Part shown: positions 14,290 through 14,644 of the stretch, piece after piece
Position numbering within the stretch: position 1 is the stretch's first letter
Layout of the letters: each line of letters opens with the position of its first letter
Assembly (NCBI GenBank): GCA_913030785.1
Contig: CAJWER010000058.1
Location: 1-14,644, forward strand
Direction: 5' to 3'
DNA from: an uncultured Chloroflexota bacterium
GTDB lineage: Bacteria > Chloroflexota > Dehalococcoidia > Lucifugimonadales > CAJWER01
Length of the DNA: 14,644 nt
Program-made: the position numbers and the translations under genes
Notes under the pieces: model-generated
Databases searched by the model: none
The model's input: only the letters and a program-made list of their open reading frames with translations
What the model was told of the DNA's origin: nothing

Positions 14290-14644
14290 AGTAGAAAATA
14301 ATACAACAGCCCTAGGTTGATGACAATTGAATCGAGGCGGTCGAGCACGCCCCCGTGGCCTGGCACGAGGGTCCCAGAGTCCTTCACTCCGGCCCACCTT
14401 TTGAGTCGAGATTCGGCCAGGTCGCCAACCTGTCCGGCGATCCCCATGAGCAGCCCGAGCGCCAGAGCGGCGGGCACAGAGGCGGTGAGGTTTAATAGCG
14501 TTGAGAGAACGACCGCCGAGAGTCCGGCTGCGATCAGACCCGCGATCGCTCCCTCTCGGGTCTTTCCAGGGCTTATGGAGGGCGCTAGTGGCGTTTTTCC
14601 GATGAGCTTGCCTACTGCGAATGCGGCTGTGTCTGTGGCGAATA
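14274..14644 (-). CDS. cdsA: Phosphatidate cytidylyltransferase, C-terminal part (5' end outside the window)
   Basis: This membrane enzyme makes CDP-diacylglycerol from phosphatidate and CTP. About 122 C-terminal codons are present and run off the right edge. Visible are DTAAFAVGKLIGKTPLAP, then ISPGKTREG, two hydrophobic segments, and the family signature SRLKRWAGVKDSGTLVPGHGGVLDRLDS, which contains the catalytic KD and D-R-D residues. A final membrane segment (IVINLGLLYYFLLW) precedes the stop. It opens the conserved cdsA-dxr-rseP block, and its last 16 bases overlap the chosen dxr start. No truncation is apparent other than the window edge. Confidence 0.96.
   Translation of the reverse strand, partial: FATDTAAFAVGKLIGKTPLAPSISPGKTREGAIAGLIAAGLSAVVLSTLLNLTASVPAALALGLLMGIAGQVGDLAESRLKRWAGVKDSGTLVPGHGGVLDRLDSIVINLGLLYYFLLWAVN

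Noticed and set aside
14290..14397. 36-residue N-terminal extension of dxr
   Set aside because: Its sequence (Arg/Pro/Gly-rich) is the out-of-frame cdsA C-terminus, and homology to Dxr begins at the ATG at 14289.

Overview
The window looks like a chromosomal piece of a free-living, fairly GC-rich bacterium. The cdsA-dxr-rseP-ispG-proS order, the lipoprotein-type (LVAC) iron-binding protein and a DtxR/IdeR-like iron box all suggest a monoderm lineage. My best guess is Chloroflexota (SAR202/Dehalococcoidia-like), but this is inference from gene content, not from a marker search.

Region 1 (1-3700, minus strand) is a ferric-iron ABC importer read in the order fbpA, fbpB, fbpC. fbpA has its own control region, in which a strong TTGACA -35 box, a -10 box inside a DtxR-like palindrome and a hairpin followed by T5 are packed between 3587 and 3667. 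fbpC is cut off before its H-loop at about position 237. The sequence beyond is lower in GC and, on the plus strand, resembles the membrane end of a GtrB-type glycosyltransferase. The left edge is therefore either a rearrangement or a chimeric join.

Region 2 (3717-5199, minus) holds a sucrase/ferredoxin-like protein with an Apd1-type C-x8-C...HxGGH [2Fe-2S] motif, and a small HExxH zincin-like protein whose last codons come from a palindromic repeat.

Region 3 (5226-8540, plus) is a likely four-gene transcription unit. It has two NAD-epimerase-like proteins overlapping by ATGA (the first with degraded catalytic and nucleotide-binding positions), a membrane-anchored alpha/beta hydrolase and a small all-beta protein of possible arrestin/Spo0M type.

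Region 4 (8574-14644, minus) is the conserved cdsA-dxr-rseP-ispG-proS block for phospholipid synthesis, MEP isoprenoid synthesis, site-2 proteolysis and prolyl-tRNA charging. Downstream of rseP, ispG and proS lies the same structured intergenic repeat. Its hairpins keep pairing across copies by a compensatory change and by G-U wobbles that work only in minus-strand RNA, followed by a U-rich tract. I read this as a dispersed terminator-like RNA element, and with the fbpA leader it is the most interesting material here.
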